A stretch of 32,428 nt of DNA from Terriglobia bacterium (GCA_009838515.1 VXRL01000044.1:1-32428), one strand, 5' to 3'. Positions 16,443-28,020 are shown, numbered from the stretch's first letter. Translations and numbers: made by a program. The notes: a model not told the origin generated them from the sequence alone.

Positions 16443-17105
16443 TCAGTTCTCGGCGGCCGGCTGTTCTTCGGCCTCCCCGGCTTTCTCGGATTCTTCGGGC
16501 GCCTTCCAGCCGAGATCGATGTGGCACTCCGGCAGGGCCTGGCTCAGCTTCTCGGCTCCTTCCGGAGTCACTTTCGTTTGCCACAAGTACAGGCTCTTCA
16601 GGTTCTTGAGTCCCTCCAAGTGAGCGAGCCCGGCATCCGTCACGCCCGTCTGGTAGAGGTTCAGATACGACAGGCTCTCCAAACTGGCGAGATGCGCCAA
16701 GCCCGCGTCTGATACGTTTGTCTTCTCCAGATGAAGGCGCTTGAGCGCTGTCAGCCCCGCTAGGTGTGCGAGGCCCTCGTCGGTGACATCAGTCCCTCCC
16801 AGATGGAGCGACACCAACTGCCCCAAGTCTTTCAACACCGCGAGCTCGCCGTCCAAGGCGGGCGTCTCCGGACCATCGGAATCGGTGGCGTCGACCTTAC
16901 GAAGGCCGTCCTGACTCCGTCCGAGGTGGAAGGCGATCTCCACGGCGGGGTCATCCGCGGCAACCCGCATGACCCGCCCGCCCAGCTCCTGAATCTTCTC
17001 CATCAAGGCGGGGTCTGGCCCATCCTCCAAGCTGCGCCCTTGCTGGGCGGCTCCGTTCGAAATCACTCCCAAGAAAAACAGAATCGCAATCGTGGCACTT
17101 CTCAC
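16443..17105 (-). CDS. Exported leucine-rich-repeat protein
   Basis: This 220-residue protein has a signal peptide (RSATIAILFFLGVISNGAA) and four consecutive 24-residue leucine-rich repeats, each L-x-x-L-x-L-x-x-T-x-V-(T/S)-D-x-G-L-A-H-L. The repeats start at LVSLHLGG, LKRLHLEK, LSYLNLYQ and LKSLYLWQ. The last repeat runs into LPECHIDLGW, an ending common in planctomycete and verrucomicrobial cytochrome-PSD1 proteins with LRRs; here the LRR unit is separate and about 5 kb from PSD1. A Glu/Ala-rich tail follows. The likely role is protein binding outside the cytoplasm, partner unknown. The GTG start at 17105 is supported by an excellent AAAGGAGGT just upstream. The segment before the repeats is unassigned. 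Confidence 0.85.
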   Translation of the reverse strand: MRSATIAILFFLGVISNGAAQQGRSLEDGPDPALMEKIQELGGRVMRVAADDPAVEIAFHLGRSQDGLRKVDATDSDGPETPALDGELAVLKDLGQLVSLHLGGTDVTDEGLAHLAGLTALKRLHLEKTNVSDAGLAHLASLESLSYLNLYQTGVTDAGLAHLEGLKNLKSLYLWQTKVTPEGAEKLSQALPECHIDLGWKAPEESEKAGEAEEQPAAEN

Positions 17106-17501
17106 GGGGACCTCCTTTTCTCAACCAAGATCGGATCGTTCGCTTGCAACGCCTCTCCGGAGGATGCGCCGCCATGTGCCGCGTAGCGTTGACCGCGCAC
17201 AGCCTCCGACTGTGTCCAGCACCGCCAACTCGACCGGCTGTCCCGGCGGGCGGCACTGACATCCTGCGGGAATGAGTGCCGGACCATCACCGCCCCGGAA
17301 CATCCGGCAGAAGGAACGTGGCTGGAACTGCGGTCATTCTAGTATCGCGATGCGGGCGTTGGGAACCTCAGGCGACTTCCGGCCGCTTCGCGAAACCCCG
17401 AAATTCGCGGATCAGTCGAACTCGTGCGCAAGGGACACTGGTTCGGTCACGCGACCAAGGTCTTGCACGTTCGGCCTTTACGCGGCGCGAGGGCCTGCGC
17501 C
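17106..17501. promoter_or_regulatory. Divergent region between LRR and sulfatase genes
   Basis: The stretch separates two divergent genes and should contain both promoters. AAAGGAGGT on the minus strand (about 17110-17118) is the LRR ribosome-binding site. The GAGGG before 17502 may serve the sulfatase. No clear promoter hexamers, repeats or additional gene were found. Confidence 0.4.
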
Positions 17502-18920
17502 ATGCTATTGGCCATGCGACGGGCGTTACTGGCAATCCTGGCGTGCTGGGCCTGCTCCGAGCCCGATGCGAGTGTCGCCCCGGCCGGGGAGCGGCAGCCG
17601 CCAAGCCTCGTGGTCATCCTGGCGGACGATCTGGGCTACGCCGATGTCGGGTTCCAAGGGCTGCGAGACTTTGCAACACCGAACATTGATCGCCTTGCCC
17701 ATCGGGGCGTCCGCTTCACCAACGCCTACGTGAGCCACCCCTACTGCAGCCCGTCACGGGCCGGGCTGCTCACAGGGCGCTACCAGCATCGCTTCGGCCA
17801 TGTCCGCAATCCGAAATTCCGCGCCGGGGAAGGCCTGCCGCTGAGCGAGACGCTGCTGCCTCAAGCCCTCGCCGAGGCTGGCTACGTGAGCGGCATCGTC
17901 GGCAAGTGGCATCTGGGCGACGCGCCCCGATTCCACCCCCTGGAGCGCGGGTTCGACGAATTCTTCGGATTGCTTGGCGGCGGTCACGATTACTTCAAGT
18001 CGGCCGGTGCCGACGCTGGGGAATACTTGATCCCTCTCGAAGCGCATGGCGAGCCGATCCCCGTGGAAGGATACCTGACCGAACAGCTCACCGAGGCAGC
18101 CCTAGATTTCGTCCGGCGTCACGCAGAGCAGCCGTTCTTCCTGTACCTGGCCTACAACGCTCCCCACGGCCCTCTGCAGGCGCCGCCAGAACTGCTGGAC
18201 CGGGTCAACTCTATCGGCGACCCGCGGCGCCAAACCTATGCCGCGATGGTGACATCGCTGGACGACGGCGTGGGAGAGGTGCTCGCCCTGCTCGAGGAGC
18301 TCGGGATCAGCGACGGCACGATGGTCTTCTTCCTGAGCGACAATGGCGGCCCCACACCGGCCAATGCCTCCGACAACACTCCGCTGCGTGCGACCAAGGG
18401 CACGGTTTACGAGGGCGGGGTGCGCGTGCCGTTCGTGCTGGCTTGGCCCGGCCATCTGCCTGCTGGGAGCACCTATGACGCGCCAGTCAGCGCGCTGGAC
18501 ATCTTCCCCACGGCCGTCGCGACGGCCGGGATCGAGACGCCAGCGAACCTCGACGGCGTCAACCTAGTGCCCTACCTGCTCGGCGCTGAGGGCGCGCCGC
18601 CGCACGAGCAACTGTTCTGGCACTCCGACGAGGGCGGGCAGTTCGCCACGCGCACAGCCGAGCACAAGCTGGTGCGCGTGCTCGACCGTGAACCCGAACT
18701 GTATGCAATCGGGGAAGATATCTCCGAGAGCGACCCGGCCAGCGAAGACGACGGCCGGATCCGGGAACTATTCCGAGCCATAGAGTCCTGGCACGCCGAC
18801 CATCCGCCTCCGGCCTGGCCCGGCACGCGCGGCGAGCGCCCGGTGCATCCGAACACGGCCAAGGGCCTAGGGGCCGACCAAGCCGAGCTCGACGCCTGGA
18901 TGGCGCGGCGGTCCGAGTGA
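17502..18920 (+). CDS. Exported S1-family sulfatase (sulfatase 1)
   Basis: This 472-residue type I sulfatase would cleave sulfate esters outside the cytoplasm. The active Cys82 sits in YCSPSRAGLLTGR, the C-x-P-S-R site converted to formylglycine by a maturase not seen in this window. Metal and sulfate residues are in VVILADDLGYADVG, GKWHLG, YNAPHGPLQAP and FFLSDNGGP. The N-terminus has a short hydrophobic stretch ending at LACWAC, so it may be a lipoprotein, although the -2 Leu is not ideal for a lipobox. The ATG at 17502 has GAGGG eight bases upstream; 17514 is the alternative. The C-terminal ~60 residues are polar and Pro-rich. The gene converges on the TonB-dependent receptor gene 65 bp away. 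The glycan or aryl substrate is not evident. Confidence 0.9.
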   Translation: MLLAMRRALLAILACWACSEPDASVAPAGERQPPSLVVILADDLGYADVGFQGLRDFATPNIDRLAHRGVRFTNAYVSHPYCSPSRAGLLTGRYQHRFGHVRNPKFRAGEGLPLSETLLPQALAEAGYVSGIVGKWHLGDAPRFHPLERGFDEFFGLLGGGHDYFKSAGADAGEYLIPLEAHGEPIPVEGYLTEQLTEAALDFVRRHAEQPFFLYLAYNAPHGPLQAPPELLDRVNSIGDPRRQTYAAMVTSLDDGVGEVLALLEELGISDGTMVFFLSDNGGPTPANASDNTPLRATKGTVYEGGVRVPFVLAWPGHLPAGSTYDAPVSALDIFPTAVATAGIETPANLDGVNLVPYLLGAEGAPPHEQLFWHSDEGGQFATRTAEHKLVRVLDREPELYAIGEDISESDPASEDDGRIRELFRAIESWHADHPPPAWPGTRGERPVHPNTAKGLGADQAELDAWMARRSE

Positions 18921-18985
18921 CCGCTGATCGCACGTCCTGACCCGCGGACGCCCCAGCCTGCGTTTCCCGGTGATTCTCCGCCGCA

Positions 18986-21900
18986 TCAGAATTGCACCCT
19001 CAGTCCCACCTGCGCGCGTCGAGTGTCGCCAAGCCCGCTTCGCAGCGACCCGTCGAAATTGAAGAGGAGCGAGCCAACCGCAGGATCAACGAAATTGTCC
19101 GCGTTGGTCAGGTTGAACGCCTCGAAGACCGGCTCGAAGAAGGCGTGGTCGCGGATCGAGAAGCGCCTTGACAGGCGCAGGTCCCAAGTGACGAAGTCGT
19201 TCTGGCGCCGCAGCGTATTGCGCCGCAGGATCGAGCCGTCGACGCAGATCCTGTCGGAGGGCTGCGCGGCCCTCGCGCCCGGATCTGAACATCGCTCGGA
19301 CACAGGAGAGGGGGACAGGTAGCGGACGATGTGGCTCAGCTGGATCCCCCAGCCGAGAGTGGTCAGAAAATACCCGCTGACTTGGTGGCGCCGGTCGCGG
19401 TCAGACCAGCCGAACTCCGGCTCGAGATTGCCAGCGTGAGCGTAGCGAAACACGAACGGGTCGCGCTCGTTGTCGTCGTCCGAGCGATCGAAGGCCAGGG
19501 TGTAGCTGGCCTCGAAGGCCAGCGGGCGTCCCCGGATGTTGCCTCGCCCGCGCACCCCTGCGACTAGGGCGTGGTAGCGGGATCTCGCGCTGCTCTCGGC
19601 GACGGTGAGCGTGTTGATGCCGCCTCCCGACGGATGCGTCCCGATGCCGAAAGGTGTACCGAACGCTGCATCGTTGCGGTTGACGAAGCGGAACAGGTAG
19701 TCCGTGCGGGCTTGGATGTATCCGACGTTGGCCGCAATCCCCTGCCCGAGGTCGCGCTCGAGACCGACCCTCGAGGACCAGGTCCGAGGCAGCTCCAAGT
19801 TGCGGTCGGCGACGTGGATGTCGGGCAGGAACGGGGCTGCCTCGGAAGCATCGAGCTGGCGGTCGATGGCCGGGACAGGGCCGAGCCCTGATGCCGCGCT
19901 GCTGCGAAAGAGCGTTTGCTGGAACGCGCCGTTGGTGGACCGGTGCTGGGCAAACACCAGCATCGGAATCCTCGCTACGTACGACCCGGCGTTGGCGCGC
20001 AGCACGGTTCGTCCGTCGCCGGCGAGGTCCCACGCCAGCCCGAGGCGCGGCTGGAGATTGTCGAGGTCGTCCGGAATCCGGCCGTCGGAGGGAAACCTGG
20101 GGTCGTCGAGGTACGGCGCGAAGAACGCGTCAGCGGGTTCAATGAATACGTCCGGGTGCCACGTTCCATCCCAGCGCAATCCGAGATCCAAGGTAACGCG
20201 CTTGTGCGGCTGCCACGAGTCCTGCACGAACAGGCCCATCTCGTGGACCCGGAACGACTGATGCCCAAGGCGCTCGGCGGGGACTCCGGAAACAGTCGCC
20301 GACTGCAGGTAGAGCAGGACGGGGCCGCTGACCGCTGAGCCGGGCGGGCACGCTCCAATGGCGCTGGCGGACCCGTCAGTGCAGGTGACATAGCTATCGC
20401 CGTGCGTGACGAATCCGACGAAACCCGGGACCGAATCAAACACGTAGCGGCTGTTCGCGAATCCGACGAACTGCTGCTCGACGGAAGTCCGGTTGTACTC
20501 CGCCCCGGCCTTTATGAGATGGCTCCCCGTGGCAAATGAGACGTTGTCCACCACCTGCAGGCGCGTGTCGAAGGCCGGCTTGATCGGAAGGAAGAACGGC
20601 AGCCCGATACGGAATCCATCCGCGAAGTCCATCGCGATGTCCGGAAACGGTCGCCCGCCAAGTTCGGCGAACTGAGGCGGTCCCGGCAACCGCGCCCCGG
20701 GAACCAGCGGCCCCTCGTACCAGCGCGGACGGTCTTCTCGCGCCACCTGCACGCGGAATTCGTTGGACATGGCGTTGGTCAGCAGCGAGCGCAGGCTTCC
20801 ATTGACCGCGTGCGAGAGGTCTCCTTCGATTCCGTTTGCCGATGCGCCCCACGAATCGACATCGAACGTCCCGTTCACTTGCTCCGACCAGGTGTAGTTG
20901 TACTTGACCGAGGCTTGGTGCCGATCGTCGATGTTCAGGTCCAGCTTGGTCAGCAGCGCCCGCGCGCTGTCGGTGCGGCGGATCGGCCCGAACTCTTCGT
21001 CGAACAGGCCCGGCCAGCGCCTCTGCAGGAAGTCGTCCAGCATCCGCAGGTTCTCCGGATTGGCGACACGGCGGTTCGTCTGCTTGGTCTCGGCGCCGGC
21101 TTGCTGGTCATAGGCCAGAAAGTAGAAAACGCGGTCCCGCGCGACGGGACCGCCCAAGGTCGCGCCGACCTGATTCCGGTAGAAATCCGGCCGGCCGCCC
21201 CCGCGCATCGCGGGAAACGGGGCGGCGATCTCATCCCACTGCCCGAAATAGTGGGCCGTGCCATGGACCTCGTTGGTCCCTGACTTGGTGATCACGTTGA
21301 CAAAGCCTCCCGCGGAGCGGCCGAACTCCGCAGTGGCACCCTGATTGACCACCACCAGCTCCTCGATGGCGTCCTGATTGAACGTGAAAGCCGGCCGCTG
21401 GCCGCCGCGCTGCTCCCCGAAGAACGGGTTGTTGAAGTCCGCGCCGTCGACGATGAAGTTGTTGAAGATGCCCCGCTGGCCGCTGATATTCAGTTCGTCG
21501 CCGTCCGGCCCCTGCGAGATCGCCGTGCCCGGGGTGAGCAGGGTCATGTTCATGAAATTGCGGCCGTTGCTCGGCAGTCCGTAGACAACGTCCTCCCGCA
21601 TCCGTTGCGAACTGGTTACATCCGCGGTGTCAAGCGTCGAAGGCAGCTCGCTGACCACCGTGACGGTCTCCGTCGCCACGAGCCGGAGGTCGATCGCCAG
21701 GTCAAGTGTTTCCCCGACCCGCAACGTGACTCCCTGGATGCGCTCGGTGCTGAATCCGAGTGTCGGGGCCGTTACGGTGAGGTCGTAGGTGCCGGGCGGC
21801 AGCAAGGGGCGCACAAAGGTCCCGGAAGCTGAGGTCTCCACGCGGGTCTGCAGATCGGTCTCCCGGTGCTGCGCAGCAACGACGGCGCCGCGGAGCGGAT

Positions 21901-22174
21901 CGCCCGCCGGATCGCGGACCGTGCCGCGAATGACCCCGGTCGTCGCTCCCGCCTGGGCCGCGAGCCGCGACGCGCTCAGATGGAGCAGCGCTGTTCCAAG
22001 CAACGCTAAGACTAGCCCCCGGACGGCGCAGGAGCGGAGGCAGGAGGCGACGCGAGTCCGAACGCATCGGCCTCGCGGGGGGAGCAAGGAGAGCCGGGGA
22101 CCCGGAGGCCACTGCCTGAGACCCGCGGATACCGGCTTCAAAGCGGGATTATACAGGATGCCGCCTAAGGGCAT
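18986..22174 (-). CDS. Oar-like TonB-dependent receptor with carboxypeptidase-regulatory domain
   Basis: This 1062-residue outer-membrane protein begins, after a signal peptide region ending near HLSASRLAAQ, with a carboxypeptidase-regulatory-like domain (GVIRGTVRDPAGDPLRGAVV ... GTYDLTVTAPTLG). The plug domain follows (RNFMNMTLLTPG, NNFIVDGADFNNPFFGE, EFGRSAGGFVNVITKSGTN). The rest is a long beta barrel that ends in Phe (AQVGLRVQF), the usual outer-membrane targeting signal. Such receptors are expanded in Acidobacteriota and import or bind oligosaccharides or other large ligands using ExbBD-TonB. No SusD partner is present. The ATG at 22174 leaves ~50 residues before the hydrophobic segment, and an internal TTG at 22087 would shorten that lead. 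It is divergent from the PSD1 gene and convergent with sulfatase 1. Confidence 0.9.
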   Translation of the reverse strand: MPLGGILYNPALKPVSAGLRQWPPGPRLSLLPPRGRCVRTRVASCLRSCAVRGLVLALLGTALLHLSASRLAAQAGATTGVIRGTVRDPAGDPLRGAVVAAQHRETDLQTRVETSASGTFVRPLLPPGTYDLTVTAPTLGFSTERIQGVTLRVGETLDLAIDLRLVATETVTVVSELPSTLDTADVTSSQRMREDVVYGLPSNGRNFMNMTLLTPGTAISQGPDGDELNISGQRGIFNNFIVDGADFNNPFFGEQRGGQRPAFTFNQDAIEELVVVNQGATAEFGRSAGGFVNVITKSGTNEVHGTAHYFGQWDEIAAPFPAMRGGGRPDFYRNQVGATLGGPVARDRVFYFLAYDQQAGAETKQTNRRVANPENLRMLDDFLQRRWPGLFDEEFGPIRRTDSARALLTKLDLNIDDRHQASVKYNYTWSEQVNGTFDVDSWGASANGIEGDLSHAVNGSLRSLLTNAMSNEFRVQVAREDRPRWYEGPLVPGARLPGPPQFAELGGRPFPDIAMDFADGFRIGLPFFLPIKPAFDTRLQVVDNVSFATGSHLIKAGAEYNRTSVEQQFVGFANSRYVFDSVPGFVGFVTHGDSYVTCTDGSASAIGACPPGSAVSGPVLLYLQSATVSGVPAERLGHQSFRVHEMGLFVQDSWQPHKRVTLDLGLRWDGTWHPDVFIEPADAFFAPYLDDPRFPSDGRIPDDLDNLQPRLGLAWDLAGDGRTVLRANAGSYVARIPMLVFAQHRSTNGAFQQTLFRSSAASGLGPVPAIDRQLDASEAAPFLPDIHVADRNLELPRTWSSRVGLERDLGQGIAANVGYIQARTDYLFRFVNRNDAAFGTPFGIGTHPSGGGINTLTVAESSARSRYHALVAGVRGRGNIRGRPLAFEASYTLAFDRSDDDNERDPFVFRYAHAGNLEPEFGWSDRDRRHQVSGYFLTTLGWGIQLSHIVRYLSPSPVSERCSDPGARAAQPSDRICVDGSILRRNTLRRQNDFVTWDLRLSRRFSIRDHAFFEPVFEAFNLTNADNFVDPAVGSLLFNFDGSLRSGLGDTRRAQVGLRVQF

Positions 22175-22371
22175 GCCGTACGCCGGCCTCGGCTGTCTGC
22201 CGCGTCAGACGGCAGCGAAGGGCGTTGCGCTCGGGTCGTATGCGGGGCCGGCCCGCCACCGTGTGATACCTCGGCGGCAGCCGTTCTTGGCGCCGTTGCT
22301 AACCGATGTGGGAGAACGGCCAGACCGGCCGCGCGTAGCGCAATGCCACCGCCGGATGTCGTTTCGCCGGG

Positions 22372-22400
22372 TGATTCCGGATCGCTCGACTCGTTATACT
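22372..22400 (+). promoter_or_regulatory. Possible promoter of PSD1-DUF1501 operon
   Basis: A good -10 element TATACT (22395-22400) lies 24 bases before the PSD1 ATG. The best -35 candidate at the right distance is TGATTC (22372-22377), which is weak. The 250-bp region also has to serve the divergent receptor gene. Confidence 0.35.
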
Positions 22401-22424
22401 GTCGCGGTAGGGGAACACGGCGGA

Positions 22425-24798
22425 ATGGGGCATCCCAGCCAGTTCGCCGACCGTCAGAGCAAGGGGCATATCGGCTCGTTCAAACTGTCGGCGGGCCGAG
22501 TCGCGAGCTACGCACTCGGCGCGGTCGTCTTCTCGTTGCCCTCGCTTCCGGCAACTGCACCGACCGACTTGGCCGAAGCGGCCACGTCCATCATCAAGAC
22601 GCATTGCACTGCGTGCCACGGGCAGGCGCGCATGTCCGGGCTTGACCTTCGCAGCGCAGCGAGCGCGCGCGCAGGCGGCACGCGCGGGCCCGCCGTCATC
22701 CCTGGAGACGCTGCGGCAAGCTTGTTAGTGCGTGCCGTGAGGGGAACTGAACAGCTTTCCATGCCGCCCGGGGACTCTAAGCTGTCTGACCAACAGATCA
22801 ATGCCCTCGCAGACTGGATCAACGCCGGCGCCGGCTGGCCCGAAACTGCCACAGGAGACGAGACTCACACTTGGTGGTCGTTCAAGCGTCCCGTCCGTCC
22901 GGCACTGCCGAAGTTCGCCGACGATGGCTGGGTACGCAACCCGATCGACGCATTCGTGCTGGCCAAGCTGAACGAGCAGGGCCTGCGTCCGGCCGAGCCC
23001 GCTTCTCGCAGCGTCCTCGCGCGCCGCGCCTACTTTGACCTGCATGGCCTGCCACCGACCCCGGAAGCGGTTCAGGAGTTTGTCCAAGACAGGTCCCCGG
23101 ATGCCTACGAAAAGCTGGTCGACCGGCTGTTGGAGTCGGAGCGCTACGGAGAGCGCTGGGGCCGCTATTGGCTCGATTTGGTGCGCTACGCAGACACTTC
23201 CGGGTTCGAGACAGACCACTTCTACACGACTGCCTGGCGCTACCGGGACTACGTGATCGAATCCTTCAATCGTGACAAGCCCTATACGACGTTCGTGCGC
23301 GAGCAGATCGCCGCCGACGAGCTGTGGCCCACGGACATGGACCTGGAAGGAACGCTCGATCTGCCGGAGGAGAAGCGCCGAAACGTCCACCGCCGGATCG
23401 GCACCAGCTTGTTCACGCTGGGAGCCTTTCCCGTCGAATACACCTACTACGGGGACCTGTACCGTGCCGAGTGGCGGGCCGAGGCCATCGATGCGATCGG
23501 CTCGGCATTTCTCGGACTGACCTTGGAGTGCGCCCGCTGTCACGACCACAAGTCCGATCCGGTCAGCCAGCGCGAGTACTACGGCCTGACGGCGTTCTTC
23601 GCGGGAAGCGTGGAAACGCAAGTCCCGCTGGTCAGCTTGTTCGACGTGCAGACAAACACACGCGCCTTCCCCCTGCTCGAGCAGGCTCGTGTCCTTAAGC
23701 GCATGGCCAAGGCTTCCCAGAAAGACCTGAGCCCTCAGCAGCGGAACGAGATGCTGAAGCGCCTAGGCGAGGCCTACCTGAACGCTCCGGAACCCTACGC
23801 GAGCGCCAAGGTCCTGGGCCACGAGGAAACCGTGCCCGAGACCTACGTGCTGGCCCACGGGGATTTCCGGCAGAAAGGCGAATTGGTGAAGCCGGGCTTC
23901 CCCGCCGCCATGCCAGATGGCCCGCCGCTCGACGAGCCAGAGGGAGCCCGGTTCGTGCCGCGCCGCCGCGCCGCCCTCGCCGAGTGGTTGACCTCGGATC
24001 AGCAGCCGCTGCTCGGTCGCGTGATGGCGAACCGGATCTGGCAGCACCACTTCGGGCAGGGCTTGGTGAGCACTCCCAACGATTTCGGCCGGCACGGCGA
24101 GGCCCCCACCCATCCGGAGTTGCTGGACTGGCTCGCGCTGGAGTTTGCCAGGAACGACTGGAGCATCAAGGCGATGCACCGCCAGATGATGCTCTCCAGC
24201 ACGTACCGGTCGGCCAGCGTGGCGAGCGAGCGGAGCATCGACCGAGATCCGGACAACCGCTTGCTGGGGCGCATGAACAGGCGCCGGCTGGATGCGGACG
24301 CTATCCGCGATACGATCCTCGCGGTAGCCGGGACCCTGAACCTGAAGATGGGCGGCGTGGGCGTGATCCCGCCCCTGACCAGCGAGGAAATCCTGGCCGC
24401 GCGCACGCCGCGCATGTGGCCTGCCAACCCCGACCCGTCGGAGCACGTCCGCCGGAGCGTCTACCTGCAGGTCAAGCGCTCCATGGCCGTTCCCATGCTG
24501 CAGATCTTCGACGCGCCCGACACGGCGCGCAGCTGCGCCCGCCGGGAGACCTCGACGGTCGCCCCACAGGCGCTGGCCATGATGAACAGCTCGTTCGTGC
24601 TGGAGCAAGCCGACCATTTCGCGGCCAGGTTGCGAGACCTAGGCGGGGACGACCTCGGCAGCCAGGTCGATGCAGGCTGGACCCTTGCCTTGGGCCGGGT
24701 TCCCTCAGATGCCGAGCGCCAGACCGCCCTCGAATTCCTCAGGCGGAACTCCCTGCCCCAACTGTGCCTGATGCTGTTTAATTTGAACGAGTTCGTGT

Positions 24799-24809
<11 letters not shown>
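22425..24809 (+). CDS. PSD1/DUF1549/DUF1553 cytochrome-domain protein
   Basis: This 794-residue protein has the Planctomycete-type architecture. An N-terminal cytochrome-like domain has heme-binding CTACH (residues 61-65) and the MPPGDSKLSDQQINALADWINAGA tail. DUF1549 follows (NPIDAFVLAKLNEQGL, RYGERWGRYWLDLVRYADTSG). A second heme motif, CARCH (369-373), is followed by the family DHKSDPVSQREYYGLTAFFAGS. The DUF1553/PSD1 domain closes the protein (RVMANRIWQHHFGQGLV, PTHPELLDWLALEF, LSSTYRSAS). A hydrophobic stretch near residues 25-45 implies export. The biochemical role of this family is unknown; its members usually sit next to DUF1501 genes, as here, where the two genes overlap by 11 bases. 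The ATG at 22425 is preceded by AGGGGAA; the frame is open far upstream without features. Confidence 0.9.
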
Positions 24810-26226
<1,417 letters not shown>

Positions 26227-26267
26227 CCAAGTCTGGTAAGCTTGCGTCGGCAGCGCGGGTCTTGCCA

Positions 26268-27935
26268 GTGTCGATTCGATGCGTGGTTCTAATGGTGATC
26301 GCAACGTCGTGCATCGCCGCGGCTGACGTCCGCCCCATCCCTACTGCCGGAAGATCTGCCGTAGCGGCGCGCAACGGGATGGTGGCGGCCAGCCAGCCGC
26401 TGGCCTCGCAAGTGGGCCTGCGGATTCTCCAGGACGGCGGCAATGCCGTCGATGCGGCCATCGCCACCGCCGCAACGCTCGCCTTGGTGGCACCCATGAT
26501 GACCGGGCCCGGCGGCGATATGTTCGCCTTGGTCTACATGGCCGAGACGGGCCAATTGGCCGGCCTGAACGGCAGCGGTTTCTCGCCCGCGGCCGCGAAC
26601 GTCGATTTCTTCAAGCGCCGCAAGCTCGAGCACATTCCCGCCAAGGGACCGTTCTCGGTCACCGTGCCGGGCGCGGTCGATGGCTGGATCACGCTGCTGG
26701 AGCGGTTCGGCACGATGTCCTTGGAGCAGGTCCTAGAACCCGCGATCCAATACGCCGAGCAGGGCTTCCCGGTGTCGGAAATCTTCGCCGAGAACTGGGC
26801 CAGCAACAGTTCGTCGTACAAGGATGACCCGGAATTCGTCAAGGCGTACTACACCGAGGGCAAGCCCCCGAAACATGGCGACGTCTTCGTCAACGAGCCG
26901 CTGGCTTGGACGTACCGCCAGATCGCTCGCGGCGGTCGCGATGCCTTCTACAAGGGTGAGATCGCGCGTAGGATCGTCCAGCGGCTCAACGACCTTGACT
27001 GGCCCATGACCGAGGCGGATCTGGCCTACCAGCACTCGGACTGGGTCGAACCGATCAGCACGACCTACAAGGGAAACCGCATCTACGAGCTGCCGCCCAA
27101 CGGACAGGGCATGGCCGCCTTGGAGATGTTGAACATTCTGGAAGGGTTCGATCTCCAGGCGGCTGGCCACAACACGGCCGACTACCTGCATCTGTTTGTC
27201 GAGGCCAAGCGGCTCGCATTCGCCGACCTTGGCGCTTGGCTCGCCGATCCGGCCAGGGCGCGGCTGCCGGTACAGACCCTGATCTCCAAGGACTACGCGC
27301 GGCGCCAGCGGGAGCGGATCGATCCCGCCCGCGCCGCCGAGAGCGTGGATTCCGGGGTCAAGGGCCCGGTGCACTGGCTCGACGGCAGCGGCGATACGGT
27401 CTACTTCAGCGTGGTGGACAAAGACCGCAATGCCGTCTCGTTCATCAACAGCCTGTTCCAAGGCTTCGGCTCTGGCGTGGTCGTGCCGGGCACCGGGTTG
27501 CTGCTGCAAGACCGGGGCGCGCTCTTCTCGCTGGATCCGGAGCACCCGAACCGGATCGAGGGGCGCAAGCGCCCCTACCACACCATCATTCCCGCAATGG
27601 CATTCAAGGACGGCAAGCCGTGGCTGTCGTTCGGAGTCATGGGCGGCGACTTGCAGCCGCAGGGCCACGTCCAAGTGCTGCTCAACATGATCGAGTTCGG
27701 GATGAACGTGCAGGAAGCGGGCGAAGCCCCGCGCGCCAGTCACAGCAACAGCGGCGGAGTCGGGCTGGAAAAGGGGATCTCGCCGCAAGTGACGGCGGAG
27801 CTGATGCGCAAGGGTCACTCGGTCAAGACCTCGGGTCCCATGGGCGGCTACCAAGCCATTCATATCGACTGGGAACGCGGCGTGCTGTTCGGCGGAACCG
27901 ATCCCCGGAAGGACGGCACCGTGGCTGCTTGGTAG
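26268..27935 (+). CDS. ggt: Gamma-glutamyltransferase family protein, exported
   Basis: GGT is an N-terminal-nucleophile hydrolase that cleaves gamma-glutamyl bonds, for example in glutathione, and self-cleaves into two subunits. The 555-residue precursor begins with a signal peptide (SIRCVVLMVIATSCIAAAD). The large-subunit opening GMVAASQPLASQVGLRIL-x-GGNAVDAA is typical. The presumed nucleophile is Thr377 in GSGDTVYFSVVDKDRNAVS; classical GGTs have T-T-H-F there, so this belongs to the divergent D-T-x-Y-F group seen in many bacterial GGT-like proteins. FQGFGSGVVVPGTGLLLQDRG completes the small-subunit signature. The start is uncertain among TTG 26262, GTG 26268 and ATG 26292. It follows the DUF1501 gene by 41 bp and might be cotranscribed. 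Confidence 0.88.
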   Translation: MSIRCVVLMVIATSCIAAADVRPIPTAGRSAVAARNGMVAASQPLASQVGLRILQDGGNAVDAAIATAATLALVAPMMTGPGGDMFALVYMAETGQLAGLNGSGFSPAAANVDFFKRRKLEHIPAKGPFSVTVPGAVDGWITLLERFGTMSLEQVLEPAIQYAEQGFPVSEIFAENWASNSSSYKDDPEFVKAYYTEGKPPKHGDVFVNEPLAWTYRQIARGGRDAFYKGEIARRIVQRLNDLDWPMTEADLAYQHSDWVEPISTTYKGNRIYELPPNGQGMAALEMLNILEGFDLQAAGHNTADYLHLFVEAKRLAFADLGAWLADPARARLPVQTLISKDYARRQRERIDPARAAESVDSGVKGPVHWLDGSGDTVYFSVVDKDRNAVSFINSLFQGFGSGVVVPGTGLLLQDRGALFSLDPEHPNRIEGRKRPYHTIIPAMAFKDGKPWLSFGVMGGDLQPQGHVQVLLNMIEFGMNVQEAGEAPRASHSNSGGVGLEKGISPQVTAELMRKGHSVKTSGPMGGYQAIHIDWERGVLFGGTDPRKDGTVAAW

Positions 27936-27948
27936 CAAGTGGGCGAAC

Positions 27949-27968
27949 CGGCCCGGCAACGCGGGCCG
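27949..27968. terminator. GC hairpin between GGT and propeller genes
   Basis: CGGCCCG (27949-27955) and CGGGCCG (27962-27968) form a 7-bp stem with a six-base loop in the 85-bp gap between convergent genes. No T tract follows. It is a candidate terminator shared by both strands. Confidence 0.35.
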
Positions 27969-28020
27969 CGTGCTGCGCTCGCGCGGTTTCCGCGGCAGGC
28001 GCGAACGGGTTTCTCTGCGA

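Noticed and set aside
21789..22424. Long N-terminal extension of the PSD1 frame
   Set aside because: It is the antisense of the receptor gene start and has no signal peptide or heme motif; the ATG at 22425 fits the family.
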